Source: Closterium sp. Naga37s-1 (taxonomy: Eukaryota > Streptophyta > Zygnematophyceae > Desmidiales > Closteriaceae). Taken from it: 64,000 nucleotides of DNA. Both the position numbers and the translations under genes were made by a program. The DNA lies in contig CANJKZ010000068.1 of NCBI GenBank assembly GCA_947471745.1, forward strand, positions 3,019,001 through 3,083,000, given 5' to 3'. Below, one piece after another: positions 33,144 to 44,514 of the stretch. The notes below the pieces were generated by a model, which saw nothing but the letters and a program-made list of their open reading frames with translations, was not told the origin of the DNA and searched no databases. Each line of letters starts with the position of its first letter. Position 1 is the first letter of the stretch.

Positions 33144-34860
33144 CTACTGCTGCACGTCGTCGTCGCCGTCGCCCACGTCGGCCAAGCGCACCTGGCCGAT
33201 TGCGACGGAGCACCGGTTGAAGGCCGGATAGTGCAGCGCCTTTGTCAGGAAGTCGGCCGGTTGCTCGGTGGTCGGGATGTACCTCAGCGCGAACTTCCCG
33301 CGCTTCACCATGTGCTGCAGCCAAGCCTGTCGCCGCTTCCCGTCAACCCCATGCCCTCGGCAACCGTGATGGCCGACTTGTTGTCCACCCGCAGGACAGT
33401 CGGCTTCCCGGCGTCCAGCTGCCGGAACTCTGCGAGGAGGAAGCGAAGGCTGCGTCCCTCCTTGCTGGCTTCGGTGGCCGCCATGTACTCCGACTCGGTC
33501 GACGACAGCATCGCGCACTTGATGCGCTGGCTCGACCAGGAGACCGCAGCCCCTCCGTAGACGAACACGTAGCTGCCCGTGCTCGTCCGGTTCTGCTTGT
33601 TACCGGCGTCGTCGGCGTCCACGTAGCCGACCAGCTCCAGCGACTCAGGACCACCGCCAAACTCCAGGGCGGTGTCACGCGTGTTGGCGAGGTAGGCGAG
33701 GCAGCGGTCGACCTCGCGCCAGTGCTGGTCGCTCCTCACCGTGAGGCCGCTCCCCAGCTTGCTGCAGGCGAAGGCGATGTCCGGCCTCGTCGTCGTCGCT
33801 GCAATCTTCTGCCGGTACTCCTCCTCCTAGCGTTCCTGCGCCTCCTCGTTGTCGGTGAGCTCGGCGTAGGCGTCGACCGAGACCGGCGTCTTCGGGGTGC
33901 GCCCGGACTGCTCCTCGTTGATGAAGCGCATACGCAGCTTGTCGGCGTAGCCCTGCTGGTGCAGCCGTAGCTTCCCCGCCGACCTGTCGCGCACGATTTC
34001 CAGCCCGAGGTACTTCTGCACCGCTGAGATCTTGCACAGCTCAAAGGCGGCCTCCAGCAGCTCTTTTAACTCCTTCAGCATCGCGGGGCTGGTGCTGGCG
34101 GCGAGCAGGTCGTCAACGTAGACCAGCACCCAGCAGCCCACTCCGTCGTCGCCAACCTTGAAGTACAGAGCCTTGTCGACCTGGCTCTTCTTCCACCCAG
34201 CGCCGACCAACACGTTGTTGAGCGCCAAGTACCACAGCAGCGGCGACTGCAGCCCGTAGAGGCTCTTCAGCAGCTTGCACACCCGGCCGGTTGTGTCGTT
34301 GAAGTAGTCCGGCTGGGACATGTACAAGCACCCGGTCCAGCTTGCTCCGCAGGAAGGCGTTCTTCATGTCGAGCTGCATTAGGTTGAGATTGAGGACGGC
34401 GACGATGCTGAGGAAGATCCTCAGCGTGACGTAGCTGCCCACCGGCACGAACGTCTTGTCGTAGTCGGCGCCGTACACCTGCGTGAAGCCCTTCACGACC
34501 AGCTTCGCCTTCTCTCGCTCGACGGTGTCGTCGATGTGGTACTTCATCGTCAACACCCACCGGTTCTTCATTATGTTCACTCCTGGTGGGCGTTCGACCA
34601 GCTCCCATGTGCCCATGTTGATGAGGCTGCGGATCTCCTCCTCCATGGCGGCCTTCACCGCCGAGCCCTTCCACCTTGCCAACGCCTCCTTCACCGTCAT
34701 CGTCGAGATGTCCCAGCGGTGCTCGGGGCCGGCATGCATGTCGGGGTCAAGCTCCGGAAACTCCTCATCCTCCTCGGCGTCGTCGTACAGCACGTCATCA
34801 TCGTCCACGTCGTACACTGTGGTGAAGGCAGCGGGGACGAAGAAGTCAGGCGGCCTCTAA
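33144..34860 (-). pseudogene. pol: Copia E reverse transcriptase and RNase H
   Basis: RT starts in the frame 34817-34113 (TMTVKEALARWKGSAVKAAMEEE, WELVERPPGVNIMKNRWVL, KGFTQVYGADYDKTF, LMQLDMKNAFL). It continues after a frameshift with CKLLKSLYGLQSPLLWY and the catalytic VYVDDLLAAS (about 34115). RNase H lies at 33739-33305 and 33518-33144: ELVGYVDADDAGNKQNR, STESEYMAATEASKEG, RVDNKSAI and YIPTTEQPADFLTKAL. At least three frameshifts break it. The GC content and vocabulary differ from A, B and D, marking another Copia lineage. Confidence 0.87.
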
Positions 34861-36677
34861 AGTCGGCTTGTGCGCCGTGTTCCCGACTGGACCTCCTCGG
34901 CGTCCCCTCCATCGTCACCGATGTCACTGTCCTCAGTGTCCTGCTGCACCTTAGTCGGCGTCCCAGCCGACTGCTCCCCTGCGGTCGGCTCCCCTGCCGA
35001 CTGCCCGGTCGATGAATGCTCCTCGGTCGTCGTTGCTGCTGCCGGCTCCCTTGTCGACTGCTGTTTTGCAGTTGCCTCCTTCGCCGGCTTCACCAAAGTT
35101 GGCGGCACCACCTGCTGCCTCCTAGTCGGTGTCGGCTTCGCTCCCACACCGATTGGTACAGCATCACGTCGGCCACCGGCGATGCTTGGGGCCGGCGCTA
35201 CAGGTGACGCCCCACTGCTCCCCTCATCGCCGGAGGCCAACGTCGGAGTCACCACTGGTGCTGCACACCCATGTGCAGCAGCATCGTCCTCACCAACTTT
35301 ACCACCGTGCACATCTCCCTCTCCGCCATGTCGTTCTGCTATGGTGTGTACGGGCAGGTCAGGTCGTGGACGATCCCCTTGCCGTTCACGAAGTCGGTGA
35401 ACTGCTTCCCGAGGAACTCCCCTCCCCGGTCAGAGCGCAGCATCAACACCGACCGCTTTGTTTGCCTCTCAGCCACTGCCAGCCACTGCACGAACTCCCG
35501 CAACGCACCCGATTTCTTAATGACCAGCCTCACCCACACGTAGCAGGTCTTGCGGTCCTTCAGCAGCAAGAAGTACAGGCTGCCATCCTTGGAAGCTGCG
35601 CGGAACGGCCCACACAGGTCAACGTGTACGACGGCCAGCACGTCGTCGGCATCGGAGCCTTTGTTGGGAAAGGTGTGTCGCGCCAGCTTCCCGCCGACGT
35701 ACGAAACACACGGTGAGTCGGCGGCAGACGCCGACTTGAGGTCCAGCCAGGTGGCGACCTCGTGCTTCGCTGAGCTCCGGATGGTGTCCATGCCTACGTG
35801 CGCAAGCCTCGCGTGCAACCTGACCGGCGTTGCCTTTGTCGCCGAGACGATCGCCCGCAGGGCCACGACCTCCGTCGTGGGCATCGTCGACCTCGTCGAG
35901 CAGGGACGCATGTCGGTGCAGAGGACTTGCCCGCTGTAGGATGCCCGACCGAGGACGTCTCCCGCCGCCGAGACGAGCAGCATCCCGTCGCCGTCCTCCT
36001 GCAACTTCACACCGTTCTCCTTCAGCTGGCCGGTTGAAAGCAGGTTCGCTCGTACGCCCGGGACGTAGAGCACGTCGTGGATGAGCACCTGTTTCCCGGC
36101 CTCCCCGCGCAGAGCGACAGTGCCGCGGCCCTGAACGTCCTGCAGCGCCCCATTGAAGCTGCGCACGTGCTTCACGTTACTGCTCGGCTCCAAGTTGACG
36201 AAGTTCTCCTTCGTCCCCATCAGGTGGTGCGAGCAGCCGCTGTCGAGTAGAACCACCGCCGGGTTTGCCTGCACAGCTGCCGCCACCGCCTAGAAGTCCT
36301 CGTCGGCCTCCGCCGCCAGCGAGACGGTCGGCTCCACGACGCCGACCAGTGAGCATGACGCCGCCTTGCCATCTCGCCCCTTGCCGCCAGCAGAGGAGTC
36401 GGCGTCCTTTGCCGAGGTCGACTTGGTCGACTGCTTCTCCTTGCGCGGCTGGCCGAACTCCCGCGGCCTCCCTTGGCGTTGTCATCGTCGGTATCGCTGC
36501 GGTCGGGGAACTCGAAGGAGAGGTGGTCGGGGCTGTGGCAGATCCAGCACTCCCGACGCCGACTTCCTCCTCCTCGACAACGACTCGTAGCCGAGTTCTG
36601 CTTGTCGGCGTCCTTCGCCGACTTCCACCCGCTGCTACCACCGCCAACAGGCTGCCCACGCTGCCCCACTCAACCAC
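34861..36677 (-). pseudogene. pol: Copia E zinc knuckle, protease and integrase
   Basis: Right to left: a degraded knuckle CWICHSPDHLSFEF, in which the fourth ligand is Phe instead of Cys; the protease site VVLLDSGCSHHLMG; LYVPGVRANLLSTGQL; the pre-integrase RLHARLAHVGMDTIRSS and PCVSYVGGKLARHTF; and the integrase core VVHVDLCGPFRA, MLRSDRGGEFLGKQ. A TAG occurs right after CPYTP, beyond which QNDMAERE supplies the catalytic Glu. A Thr/Pro/Ala-rich spacer follows (35312-34857). Confidence 0.85.
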
Positions 36678-37405
36678 CTTGCTTTGCCGGGGCGACGTAG
36701 TTTGTCTTCGCCAGGAGCTCCTTGGATCGCTCAGCCTCCTACATCACCTCGTCCTGAAGGATGTACGAGGTCAAGTTGTCCTCGTTGAGCGTCGCCCTCG
36801 TGCTCGGCGCCATTGACAGCCGCTTCAGGAGGTTGTAGCTGCTCGAGAGTCCCTGCATGACGTGCGTGATGTACGACGCCGTCGAGTACTGCGCGCTGGC
36901 CATCCTTATGGTGGCGAGGATTCGCCGGGCTTGGTTGCAGTAGTCGGTAGCAGTCTCCTCGTCGCCCATACATAGGTGCGTCAGCTGCCCCTCCAGCTGG
37001 GCGATGAACAAGTCGTCGGTGACCTGATACGTTGACTCGATGAAGTGCCATGCCCGATGGCCGGCGTCGAGGTACACCCGGCACCACTTCAAGGCAATCT
37101 GCACGCCCGGCGAGCAGCACCGCGAGATGACCGTGAAGGTTAACAGCTGCACGGCGCGAAACTCCACTCGTAAGTGAGAGTGGTGCTCCTCCGGCGTTGC
37201 CACGGTCCCTCGGGCGAAGCCGATCAGCCCGGCCATCTCCAGCTGGGGCTCGATGGCTTCCTTGCAGGTGAGTATGTCCGGTCAACCAACGAGCGGCGGG
37301 GTGACCAAGATCGTGTCCGGCATAAACTTGAAGTAGCCTTAACTCGATGAAATCCCGCCAGCCGTCACCTGGATCGCCGACATCGGCGACAGTCCGCTCC
37401 GTCAA
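36678..37405 (-). pseudogene. gag: Copia E gag (UBN2 type)
   Basis: Minus-strand gag: WHFIESTYQVTDDLFIAQLEGQL, MGDEETATDYCNQARRIL and QGLSSSYNLLKRLSMAPSTR. The same sequence family appears in plus orientation at 63503-64000. A stop near 36729 interrupts it after ILQDEVM; the N-terminal part is frameshifted. Confidence 0.82.
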
Positions 37406-38469
37406 CCTCCGACGTCGACCTGCAAGGAACCTGCAGCCGCCGACGACCGCATCCCTCGGGCTTGAACGCCGCCGGCGTGTATTACACCTCGTTCCCTCGA
37501 CGTGCCTCCCACACTACTGCCGACGTGCCTCCCGCACTACTGCCGACGTGACCTCCACCGGCGTTGACGCCCACGTCGACGCCGCCGTCGTTGTTCACCG
37601 GTCAAGGAGAGGCTGGTCGAGAAGGGGGGTACTCCGCCGCCCACACGAAGCGGAGTCCTGCCTTGACGACTGCCCAGGGTATCGCCCCGTACTCCTGAGC
37701 CTCATGGCGTCTCCTCGCATCCTCCAGCTCTGCCTCCAGGGTGTCCATCACATCGGCGTCACCTACGCGCACGCTAGTGACTACACGGCTGCCGGCCTAC
37801 GAACAAGAGCGGTAAGTGCAAATTCGGCTAAACTGAACTACGTCGCGGTGTCGTTCACGCTCACCGCACCATGCGGAGATAACTTTAGCAATTGGAGCTA
37901 GACTACGGGCTAGGCACAGGTGCTCGTGTGATCTCTGCGTTCGTTCCTTAGTCGTTTCCTTGTGTTCACGCTGCTTGCTAGTTTACGGGGAGAGTTTGCA
38001 AGAGTTTCACTCGGAAAACATGACAACAATGATAGCAACAACATTGGCAACACAGACTACATCAGAGCTAGCTAGGCTGCTGGTCGACCTCCAGCGCAGC
38101 ATGGTTGACCGCGCTCCAGCGCAGCAGCGCTCGCACCGCTCCAGCGTTGCAGAGTAGCGGTGCGCCAACGTTGCAAGTCCACAGTGTGCCAACGCTGCAG
38201 CAAGTCGGCTGCACAGCGTTGCACCCGCAGGACAACGGTGCACCTGCTTCGCAGGTGCGTGCAGCTGGTTGGCGCTCCAAACCTTGTCACGAGCACAGCG
38301 CAGACGCCTAGCAGACTCCACGCTAGCGACTTCGCCCACCAACCACATCGACCTCGGGATACCACCCCCAAGGTCGGCCTCGCAGACTCCACCCCGGCGA
38401 CACTCGCGCACGTTGCTCGGGTATCCCGGTCGACCGGGCAACCACGCCTGGTCGACCAGCGCAGTCCTC
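37406..38469. other. Boundary zone between Copia E and F, no gene
   Basis: This stretch holds E's leader or 5' LTR and possibly F sequence, but I could not define the LTR. It contains irregular repeats of gctccagcg and gcgttgca words (about 38090-38230). Long frames on either strand here look non-coding. Confidence 0.4.
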
Positions 38470-39014
38470 CGTTTCGTCTTGGGTAAGGTCGCCTTCATCT
38501 CATTGTTCAGGTTCCCCCATCCGCCAGTTCCCCATCCTTGAACGGTGCCTGACGCGCCAGTTGCGGATCCCCATGTTGCTCCTGTGGTGCCGCCATTGCC
38601 ATCGTCGTCGTGTCCCCACCCACCGCGTCGTGCTGACTCCTCGTCCCATCCTGCCGTCATGCGCTCCTCATATAGTTTCGCTTTCTTTTCTGCCCTTGCC
38701 TTGTCTTCTTCCTCTTTGACGCTCAACTCATCAGGTGCGTCAGGATCTTTCCACTCCTTGTCGATGGTTCGGTAGATGTCGCGAGAATAAGGGCGCAGGC
38801 GGTTCTCCTTGTCGAATGTCGTGGTGTTTGCTTTCATAAGCCAGCGGAGCGTTTCTGAGCGTGGGGTCATGCTGATGCCGTCATTCCAACTTTTTTTTCG
38901 TCCCCAAAGATGCAATGAGAGGCAACAGCCCACGCCATTTTTGTCATGCTTCTTGGGTCCGCTTCGGCGCTCTCCACCTCTTGAATCATCGCGAGATCTC
39001 TCTCTACTTCTTTT
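38470..39014 (-). pseudogene. pol: Copia F, piece 2: Trp-Gly-rich linker
   Basis: Minus-strand coding piece of F. It starts at 39014 in the frame that continues from piece 3 across element D (TASRTK, then EVERDLAMIQEVESAEADP), shifts frame near 38880 and continues with SETLRWLMKANTTTFDKENR, EWKDPDAPDELSVKEEEDKAR, GGWGHDDDGNGG, TWGSATG and GWGTGGWGN. Four GW/WG sites occur within about 50 residues. Element G has an equivalent linker (ISFDSNN-like block, charged helix, then GGWGS and TGWGE). On its own it resembled a host gene, but frame continuity and the G parallel place it in F. Confidence 0.75.
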
Positions 39015-39144
39015 TGTTGAGTGACTTCTGCTAAGGGGAAACTCTGCCGAAATTTCGTTGGCGCTGACACTTGTGAAGATTGTGTGGATCTACATTGTGA
39101 CCAGCAAAAGGGGGAGCTGAAACCTCTGATTGGGAGCAGAGGAG

Positions 39145-41787
39145 ATGAATCAAGGGAGTGGAGATGCAGCTGAGAAGAGGAGTGAGCCGCCACCATCCAA
39201 GATTGAAGCTTTGGATGGCTCCAACTATGAGGAATGGAGCGGGCGGATGCGGAGCGCCTTCAAGCGCTACAAGCTGCTGAAAATTGCAATGGGAGAGGAG
39301 AAGATGCCGGGGGAAGGAGATGCCCGCGATTGGTGGATTGAGAAGAGCGCGGTGCTGTACGACCTCATCCTCCAATCGGTCAACAACGACATGTTCCAGC
39401 ACATCAAGGATTTGGTGGAGTTGGATGATTCCGGACCGAAGGCATGGAAGCTGCTACGCGACGTGATTCAGCCCAACACGCTGCCGATGGTGATTGTGTT
39501 GGAGAAGGAGTTGGCTGCCCTCTCCATGAAACCGGGAGATGATGTGAAACCGGTCCTTGACAAGATCAAGGACACCTATGCGAGGATGGCAGCGGCGGGC
39601 AGCGAAGTGTCGCAGATGCAACAGTGCACCAAGATCATCTCGGTGCTCGACAACTCGTGGGACAACCTCATCCCCACCCTCAACGTTCAGCAGGACAAAT
39701 GGACGCCTGAGTGGCTACGGCAGCAGATTCTGCAAGAGGACTTCCGCAGGCGCCACACGGGAGGTGGTGCTGCCAACAAAACTGCTGAGGGGTATGGAGC
39801 TGCAGGAGGCAGCAGAGGAAGAGGGGGAGGGAGAGGCCGAGGCCGTGGGAGAGGCTTTGGCAGAGGGAGAGGCCGAGATGACTACAATGAGGGGCATGGG
39901 AGCTCTGGTGGCAGGGGGAGCACCCGAATGGAGGGTGCGTGCTGGTACTGCAAGAAGGCTGGACACCCGTGGTTCAAGTGTTTCAGCCGGCCTGAGGGAT
40001 GGGCCCCTCCAGGCATGAAGCCGCCAAGTGGTGAACGTGCACGCGGTGGCGCTGTGCAAGGATCAGGTGCACAAGGTGATGGTGCACAAGGTAAAGCCGA
40101 CCCTGGGATGTTCCTCATGGTTGAGGATGTGCAAGGGAGTGGGGGTGATATGGGTTCAGTTGGGAAGGTTGTGATGCACCCCCTCACTCACTGGGTGATC
40201 GATTCAGGTTGCACGAGTCATATGACCCCACGGGCAGATTTGCTTGATGAGGTAAAACCTCCTGGGAAGATCAAGTTTGTGGCTGCCGCTTCAGGTGCTT
40301 TGCTCCCTGTGATTGGTGTTGGGAATGCTAAGGTGATGGGAGCCAATGGAGAGCTTGTGGGGCTTGGGAATGTGCTGTTGGTTGAAGGTTTGTCCGCTAA
40401 CCTTCTTTCTGTGCGCCGGCTGCAGAAGAGCAAGGCTGAAGTTACCTTCGGCCCAACCAGCTGCCGTGCAAAGCTTGGGAAGTTGCTGCTGTGGAACTTG
40501 GAGGAGAAGAGCAGCTGCATCAAGGACCAGTGGCAGCTGCCCATCATCCCTTGGAAGGGGAAACCACCAGCAACGGCAAAGGCAGCGGCAGCGGCTAAAG
40601 CAACTGCGGGAGGAGAGGAGACTGCACCAACTGCTGGGGCCCTGGATGCAGTCAAGAAGGTGCAGCAGCCACAGCAGCCACATGGTGAGGTGCTTGCTGG
40701 TGTGGATGCGACAGCTGCATGGGCAAAGGCTTCATCTGGGAGTGGTGAGGCTGATTGGGAGACGTGGCATGAGAGGCTGTGCCATGTGAACATTCCTATG
40801 CTGCAGAAGTTGGTAAAGGATGGGTGCTTGAAGGGGCTGGAGGTGAAGGGGGGAGCAAAGGAGATTGGGAGCTGCCCTACCTGCCTTGAGACCAAATTCA
40901 CGAAGTTTCCCTTCAGCAGCAGCACAGGACCAGCCAAGGCACCACTTGCACTAGTGCACATGGATGTGGTGGGCCCCACGAGGGCCCTTTCTCTCTCGGG
41001 CAGCCGCTACTTCTTGACGATTGTGGACGACCACACGCGTGCGGTGTGGGTGTACCCTCTCAAGACTAAGGGGGAGGTGGCAGCGGCTGTTCTTAAGGAG
41101 TGGATGCCGAGAGCACAAAGGGAAAGCGGACACAAGGTGAAGGTGATCCGCACTGACAACGGAGGAGAGTTCATCGGCGCTGATTTTGAGAAGGAGCTGA
41201 AGCGGAAGGGGATCCAGCATCAGCTCACAGTGCCTTACAACCCTCAGCAGAATGGCGTGGCTGAGCGGTTCAACCGGACCCTGCAGGAAGGTGCTCGCAC
41301 TCTCCTTGGGCGTGCAGGGCTGCCGGATCCGTTTTGGGTGACAGCACTGCGGCAGGTCGTTGTTGTGAAGAACCGGGTGCTGGCGACTGTGGGGGACAAG
41401 CAATGGGTCCCCTACACCAAGTGGTATGGGAGTGCGCCTGCAGTCAACATGCTGAGAACTTATGGCTGCATGGTGGTGTTTCATGTACCGAAGGAGAAGA
41501 GGGGAAAGTTGGAAGCTTCTGGGAGATGGGGTGTGCACTTGGGGCTTGCCAAGGACCACAAGGGCTGGTTGATATGGGACTTGACGAGCCAGCAACTGAC
41601 TGTGTCAAGGGATGTTAAGTTCCTTGAGTCCTTGTTCTACAAGGAGTGGAAGCAGCAGCAGCAGAAGCTTCCTACAACACCACTGATCATTGAGGCCGAT
41701 GAGGTGCAGCGGCCTTCGAGGCAGGTGGAGGTTTCTGTCTCCAAGGAGGAGATCTCTGGGGTGACTGATGATGGGGGAGAACCTGAG

Positions 41788-41823
<36 letters not shown>

Positions 41824-43590
41824 GAGGAGGAGCAAGGTGCTCCACAAGGTGCCGGACGTACGGCTGACCGTCCTAGGAGGGATGTGCGCCCTCCTAACAG
41901 GCTGACCTATGCAAGCCGTGGCAAGCCAAAGGTGGTAAGGGCTGGGAGTGTGGCTGAGCAGTGTGATGAGGATGAGATAGCACACTGCTACTGGGCAGCC
42001 GTCCCTGAGCCCAAGACGCTAGCTGAGGCATTGAGCGGGCCCGATGCTGAAAAGTGGAAGCAGAGTGTGAAGGAGGAGTATGATTCTCTGCTAGAGAATG
42101 AGACGTGGGAGCTGTGTGAGCTGCCACCTGGGAAGAAGGCCATTTCTTCCAAGCTGATTTTCAGGCACAAGTACGGACCTGATGGGGCGCTGACCCGCTA
42201 CAAGTCAAGGCTTGTGGCTAAGGGGTTTCAGCAGACAAAGGGAAAGGACTTCAACGAGCTCTATGCTCCTGTGGGGAAAGGCACAACACTTCGGGTGTCA
42301 TTGGCAATGGCAGCAAACCGTGGATGGCGGGTGAAGCAGATGGACATCACCACCGCCTTCCTCAATGGGATCATTCTGGAGGAGCTGTACATGTTACAGC
42401 CTGAGGGTTTGGATGATGGGAGCGGCAGGGTGTGCAGGCTGAAGAAGGCCATCTATGGCCTGAAGCAGGCTCCTCGTGCATGGTACCACAAGTTAGAGGA
42501 GACTCTGCTGGCTGGGGGTTTCAAGAAGAGTGAGTGTGATCACAGCTTGTTCCTGCTGCAGGAGAAGGAGCAGTTTCTCATGCTCCTGGTGTATGTGGAT
42601 GACATCCTGCTCTTCTTTGAGTCGTCTGCAATGATTGAGCATGTGGAGGAGATGCTGGAGATGCAGTTTAAGAGCTCCAAGATGGGAGATGTGAAGTACT
42701 ATTTAGGGATGCATGTGGAGAGGGACCCTGACAAGGGAGTGTTGAGGTTGCACCAGAGAAAGTATTGTGAGGGGCTGGCTGAGAAGTATGGGCTGCAAGA
42801 TGGAGGAAAGCCAGCCACCCCACTGCCTTCGGGGTTCACTGTGGAGCCCTGTGCTGATGAGGAGGTGGTGGGTGAGAGTGACAGGAAACTTTTTCATTCC
42901 ATGGTTGGGGCACTCAACTATGCGGCTAACCACACACGGCCTGACATTGCCTTTGCAACATCCAGGCTTGCCAGTGTGGTTTCACGCCCCAGTCATGAGC
43001 AGCTGGAAGCGGCCAAGAGGTTGGTCCGCTATGTGAGTGCAACGGCATCAGTGGGTTTGGAGTACAGTGCTGTGAGGCAGAGGCTGCAGAGGAGTGCAGC
43101 TGATTTGAGCAAGGGGGAGATGCTCCTGACCTGCTACACTGACGCTAGCTTCAACTCGGTGAAAGCGGATGGCACCAGCATTGGAGGCTATGTGTGCCTG
43201 TTCGGAGGTGGTGCAGTGAGCTGGCGCAGTAAGAAGCAGAATGAGGTGGGGCAGTCCTCGTGTGAGACAGAGTACATGGCCCTGCATCATGGGGCAAAGG
43301 AGGTGGTGTGGCTGAGGCGTTTGTTGGAGGAGATTGGAGTTGGTCAGAGGGAGCCCACTGTGATTTTCTGTGATAATGAGTCGGCGGTGAAGCTAGCGAA
43401 GAATGCTTGTCTTCATGGGCTGACCAAACACATCAGGCCTAAGTGGCACTGGGTGAGAAGGCTCCTGGACAAGGAGGTGCGGCTGGAGATTGTGAAGACC
43501 CATCAGCAGGCGGCTGACATTCTCACCAAGCGCCTGGCTGAATCTGAGCATTGGAAGGGCATGAAGCTTGCTGGGATGAGTGTGCATTGA
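39145..43590 (+). CDS. gag-pol: Copia D gag-pol polyprotein, intact
   Basis: One open frame of 1481 codons from the ATG at 39145; an upstream in-frame TTG at 39130 is not a likely start. Domains in order: UBN2-type gag with LDGSNYEEWSGRMRSAFKRY near the start; an RG-rich stretch (GGRGRGRGRGFGRGRG); a CCHC knuckle CWYCKKAGHPWFKC; protease WVIDSGCTSHMTP; pre-integrase WHERLCHVN and CPTCLETK; integrase with HMDVVGP, RTDNGGEFIG and PQQNGVAERFNR (full DDE); a polyQ-acidic linker (about 41791-41832); RT with MDITTAFLNG, YGLKQAPRAWY and YVDD (about 42592); RNase H with CYTDASFNS, SSCETEYMA, CDNESAVKL and THQQAADILTKRL. All catalytic residues are present. It is typical Copia in size and order. Confidence 0.95.
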
Positions 43591-43647
43591 GGATGCATGC
43601 TTGAGCTATGGCATGTGGGATGATGGTTGGCAGCCAGAGGGGGAGTT

Positions 43648-44514
43648 TGTTGAGTGATGCTACCATTCGCATTCACGTCTGTCTGCCTCCCATCATATGT
43701 TCGTGCGTTGCATGCGTGTTGTGAGTGTGTGCAAGAATTTGTGTTTTGTGCGGTTTGGTTTTTCTGAGTGTGTGTGTGAATGTTATTTGGCTTGAGCAGA
43801 TATCTGAAGTGAGTCCTCTGCTCAAGAGCTTTCCGAGGAACCAAGTATCGCTTCAATCGGAGCACGAACAAGAAAGTTACGAACGTTGGAGTTCGTATGC
43901 TTTTGATATTTGGTTGTGGTGACTATGGGAAGTTGTGGGGTTGACTCAATATGGGGTACAGACTTTTGGGGGTTGGGAAATTCGTCTTTTCTACTGTAGT
44001 TGCTGCCAAATGGTTGGGAGAAACCAAACCAGGTTGGCAAGTGTGGCCAAGTTGGGTTGAGGTGGATTGTGGAGGTTGGGATAGTGACAAAGGTCAAAGT
44101 TGGGTTGCCTATGGGGAAGGGAATTGTGTGGCATGGAGTTTCCTTTGGTTGGGGACTCCTTGGGACCTTCCCTCTCGTCCTCCTCATCCCTTCCACCTGG
44201 TTTAGTGCTACTCTAACTTTCTTGTGTGAACTTGTGAGATCATTGTGATTGAGTTACGTTTTCTATGGCAGCATACCCCCTAGTGCGCCGTAGTTCATAA
44301 CTCGAGTTATACTCCATATTCTGATACTATTCAAATTGGGAAAGATAGCCACGGTCAAGGGCTACAACATACTCGAGTTTGAAAGAATTCTAACAGTGGA
44401 CCTTTCGTCGACGACGTTTCTTGTGACGACGACTTTTCTGTCCAGAATTGTAGTTGACGATTTTGAGATATTTCAGCCCCTAATCTTCATAGACTCCGTC
44501 CTTAATCTCTAACA
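43648..44514 (+). repeat. 3' LTR of Copia D (867 bp)
   Basis: Starts TGTTGAGTGATGC after the purine tract and ends CTCTAACA at the target duplication. Its last 514 bp recur at 30419-30941. The 5' end of D shares only TGTTGAGTGA with it. Confidence 0.75.

Larger units (their letters stand above)
32937..38000 (-). mobile_element. Copia element E inside F
   Basis: A complete-looking but degenerate Copia pol and gag on the minus strand. It separates F piece 1 (ends at integrase start) from F piece 2 (the linker that should precede integrase). A short LTR candidate lies at 32937-33032 (minus-strand TGTTAACGC...cccaca, after a GCTGGGGGAGCCCGAG purine tract). I could not find its partner on the right, so the right boundary is uncertain by several hundred bases. 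Confidence 0.7.
39015..44514 (+). mobile_element. Copia element D, intact coding region, TSD CTTTT
   Basis: The element runs from TGTTGAGTGA (39015) to CTCTAACA (44514) and is flanked by ctttt at 39010-39014 and 44515-44519. Reading F across the insertion with one ctttt removed keeps F's frame, so both ends are firmly set. Inside is one uninterrupted polyprotein, a purine tract (ccagagggggagttt, about 43634-43647) and an 867-bp 3' LTR. The 5' LTR is reduced to about its first 10 bp. Coding capacity looks intact, but without a 5' LTR promoter this copy is probably not competent on its own. Confidence 0.88.

Noticed and set aside
38007..38933. 308-codon minus-strand frame that looks like a host gene
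   Set aside because: Its upstream frame continues across the D insertion into F's pre-integrase region, and element G has a matching linker, so the right-hand part belongs to Copia F. The left-hand part (below about 38470) lies in the uncertain E/F boundary and reads as non-coding.
44001..44514. Independent 3' LTR of a minus-strand Copia
   Set aside because: It is the end of D's 3' LTR. The CTTTT target duplication and the restored F frame place the D boundary at 44514.
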